DNA of 7,880 nucleotides from Deltaproteobacteria bacterium (lineage in GTDB: Bacteria; Desulfobacterota; DSM-4660; Desulfatiglandales; B25-G16). Both the position numbers and the translations under genes were made by a program. Positions 6,078-7,880 of this stretch are shown piece after piece (position 1 is the first letter of the stretch; every line of letters starts with the position of its first letter). Under the pieces are notes generated by a model. It was not told the DNA's origin, ran no database searches, and was given only the letters and a program-made list of their open reading frames with translations. The stretch covers positions 1 to 7,880 of the forward strand of contig JAFDHR010000109.1 of NCBI GenBank assembly GCA_019308645.1, given 5' to 3'.

Positions 6078-7617
6078 CAGCATAAGTCTTATTGTTACGT
6101 TTTAGGATTAGGGACTCTAAAGACGGTTCAGATATCTTTACCAGCATCTTGCCTAAAATTTCATTTCCTTGAGATGCAACAATCTTATACACTCTTCTTT
6201 GGCCATACAGAGAGTACCTATCGAGAAGATCCCTTCCAGTATCGATTAAATATCCTCTATCCTCACCAGTATTGTTTTTCCAGTTTCCGACAAAGCCTTT
6301 GAAATTCACAACCATGCCTTGCTGCCTTGCTAAACTTTCAGGAAGGACATTCTCTATCGTTAGAAGGTCTCCTCTAACGACATAAAGTGTTTCACCGTTT
6401 TTGATAGATTTTTTCTTCCCATTTACCTCAATAACAAAATGGGAAACTATTTTTTTCTTAAGAGATTTCAGGCCAAACTTCCTCTTCTTTACAACTCTTA
6501 TAGGTATCTGGGCAAATACCTTGTTGTCCTTCCTGATAATCAAACTGGTATGCTTATAAATTGAGAAATTCTTTCGAAAATCATTTAGGCTTCCAAAGCC
6601 AAGGATATCCGCACTTAATCCTCTTTCGTAGTTAGCCTCTACGTGAGCAATGTTGATGTTATCACCTGCCTCGATGTTCAATGTCTGGTTATTTTTTATT
6701 ACTATAGGTGTCTGATTATTGATAGATACTACCAAATATTTCAACTCTGGTTTATCCAGAAATAAGCCAGGCTGTTCAGGTATAATACCAAAAAGCTTCA
6801 TAAATGCATTGATAGCCAGATTGTGGTATCTGACCTTAAGATCAATAGATGGTAGAAATTTTGATGTCTCAATCCCAAATGCAGGGATATGATGTTTAGT
6901 CAAGGCATAATAAGTGGCTGATTTTAATTGTTCTCGGTGTATGCTATCTGGCTTGTTCGTTCTGGTGTTATTAAACCGGAATTTATAAAGATCATTCGTG
7001 ATCTCCGGATTAATCTCCTTCATTACCATTCTGGCCATATCACCTAATTTTAGTATCTTATCCTTGCCCAGGATTTTATACCTTTCACAATCTGCGATTA
7101 TAGACTGCCCGAATGCCTTTGGATTGCGCCATCTGCTTAAATATTTAGGATAATAATAGCCAGAACCATCGTGGAGGTTAAGCAAATAGTCAGTCTCAGC
7201 AATGAGCTTCTTAAGTATGGATACAATCTTATCATCCATGCTCATTTTCTCAGGTCTGTTGGCAAATTTTCTATTCATATCCCCATGAGGGCCCCTGTGA
7301 TTTAAAAGTATGGAGTAGAAATTGGCTCTGGGAACGACAATTAAATTGCCTTTGGACAGACTCATGTCTGCATAGAGATCGGCTGACAGAAAACCGCCTG
7401 GTTCATTGCCCTGAATCCCACCAATTAGCATTAGGGTTTTCCCAGGTCTCTTACCGCAAATCTTATATATATTTAATTCATAGGGTGTATTTGGGAAATA
7501 AACAAGATTTTCTCTTTTGGCCTGAGCGTTTCCCTGATACACCAAAAGCAACAGGAGGGTAATAATCAAAAAGAAGAAATTAAGTTTAATATTAGATCTC
7601 AAATGAACAGGATACAT
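6067..7617 (-). CDS. Secreted M99/Csd4-like zinc carboxypeptidase
   Basis: The 516-residue protein resembles Csd4 of Helicobacter pylori (peptidase family M99, M14-like), a D,L-carboxypeptidase that trims uncrosslinked peptidoglycan tripeptides and sets cell curvature. A signal peptide is clear: a basic start, a hydrophobic core at about 13-27, and probable cleavage after AQA (31-33). The catalytic domain (about 38-280) holds GGIQGNEPGG with metal ligands Gln69 and Glu72, RGPHGDMNRKF (108-118), LNLHDGSGYYYP with ligand His149, NNTRT (216-220) for substrate binding, and FGIETSK with likely general base Glu250. Gln in place of the usual M14 His is the Csd4 hallmark. The remaining 235 residues should form beta-rich accessory domains as in Csd4. 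ATG 7617 was chosen over TTG 7629 because GAGG lies six bases before it and it starts one base after the upstream stop. Its exact substrate is inferred. Confidence 0.85.
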   Translation of the reverse strand: MYPVHLRSNIKLNFFFLIITLLLLLVYQGNAQAKRENLVYFPNTPYELNIYKICGKRPGKTLMLIGGIQGNEPGGFLSADLYADMSLSKGNLIVVPRANFYSILLNHRGPHGDMNRKFANRPEKMSMDDKIVSILKKLIAETDYLLNLHDGSGYYYPKYLSRWRNPKAFGQSIIADCERYKILGKDKILKLGDMARMVMKEINPEITNDLYKFRFNNTRTNKPDSIHREQLKSATYYALTKHHIPAFGIETSKFLPSIDLKVRYHNLAINAFMKLFGIIPEQPGLFLDKPELKYLVVSINNQTPIVIKNNQTLNIEAGDNINIAHVEANYERGLSADILGFGSLNDFRKNFSIYKHTSLIIRKDNKVFAQIPIRVVKKRKFGLKSLKKKIVSHFVIEVNGKKKSIKNGETLYVVRGDLLTIENVLPESLARQQGMVVNFKGFVGNWKNNTGEDRGYLIDTGRDLLDRYSLYGQRRVYKIVASQGNEILGKMLVKISEPSLESLILKRNNKTYAEKK

Positions 7618-7618
7618 T

Positions 7619-7880
7619 CTACGCCTCAACTCTCTTCCTTAAGATCAATGTACCGTTCCTATCATATACAAATATCTCAAAAATGAGCGCTCTATTGATT
7701 GATTTGCTGAGTGTATATTTACTGCTGATTGACTTGAACCTCTGTATAAAAAACCGCTGCCCATTTCTATAGTTTACAGGGAGCCCGTCTTTGAGCGGTG
7801 AGTTAGGATAAACCCAAACCTCAGAGTTATCGGAATCCTTTGCTCTGACAAGAACAAATACATATCCGCCAATAGGTTCC
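7619..7880 (-). CDS. Unrecognised protein, C-terminal 86 residues only
   Basis: The minus strand is open from the window edge (codons in phase from 7879) to TAG at 7619-7621. The visible part begins EPIGGYVFVLVRAKDSD and ends GTLILRKRVEA. It alternates hydrophobic and charged residues, as in a beta-rich domain, with FVLVRA, VWVYP, RFFIQRF and LIFEIFVYD as probable strands. I cannot name a family. Its stop is one base from the start of the Csd4-like gene, and that gene's ribosome-binding site lies inside it, so the two are almost certainly co-translated and may work together. The start and most of the gene lie outside the window. Confidence 0.75.
   Translation of the reverse strand, partial: EPIGGYVFVLVRAKDSDNSEVWVYPNSPLKDGLPVNYRNGQRFFIQRFKSISSKYTLSKSINRALIFEIFVYDRNGTLILRKRVEA
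7624..7627 (-). promoter_or_regulatory. Ribosome-binding site that decides the start of the Csd4-like gene
   Basis: GAGG on the minus strand lies six bases before ATG 7617, within the last codons of the upstream gene. It favours ATG 7617 over the in-frame TTG at 7629, which would overlap this site. Confidence 0.6.

Overview
The window looks like chromosomal sequence from an AT-rich (roughly 40% GC by eye) anaerobic bacterium. A member of the Desulfobacterota or a related sulfate-reducer-type lineage is most likely. The main clue is a cluster of hemB, ahbD and an ahbA-type gene, which belongs to the siroheme-dependent (alternative) heme route of sulfate reducers and many archaea. Supporting clues are an unnamed ClpX-like ATPase and a short repeat of a kind I associate with deltaproteobacterial genomes. 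The taxonomic call is inference; no rRNA or ribosomal protein gene is present.

Layout. Positions 1-94 hold a minus-strand tRNA-Thr(UGU). Positions 95-653 carry no convincing gene but are dense in structure: an exact 90-bp tandem duplication, an exact 27-bp tandem duplication, several hairpins and a short run of GTTCA-type 7-bp repeats. A sigma70-like promoter (616-644) leads into tRNA-Arg(CCG) at 654-730. A small membrane-anchored protein of unknown function (759-1079) follows 28 bases later, with no visible terminator or second promoter between them.

From 1121 to 7880 all genes are on the minus strand; read in the direction of transcription they run from right to left. The end of an unrecognised gene (7619-7880) is separated by one base from a secreted M99/Csd4-like metallo-carboxypeptidase (6067-7617), probably a cell-wall enzyme. 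Next come a noncoding stretch with a MITE-like element (5790-5973) and a strong promoter (5725-5753), then a 601-residue ClpX-like AAA+ protein (3872-5677). After 180 bases come hemB (2715-3692), ahbD (1637-2728, overlapping hemB by 14 bases) and an ahbA-type siroheme decarboxylase subunit (1121-1570).

Functionally, HemB makes porphobilinogen early in tetrapyrrole synthesis, AhbA (normally with AhbB) removes two carboxyl groups from siroheme, and AhbD converts Fe-coproporphyrin III to heme b at the end. AhbB, AhbC and the steps from porphobilinogen to siroheme are not in the window. The most interesting items are the ClpX paralogue, which has lost the zinc-binding domain but kept an IGF loop and gained a C-terminal domain; the Csd4-like enzyme with its unusual Gln/Glu/His metal site; the noncoding repeat block between the tRNAs; and the MITE-like element with an apparently interrupted terminal repeat.
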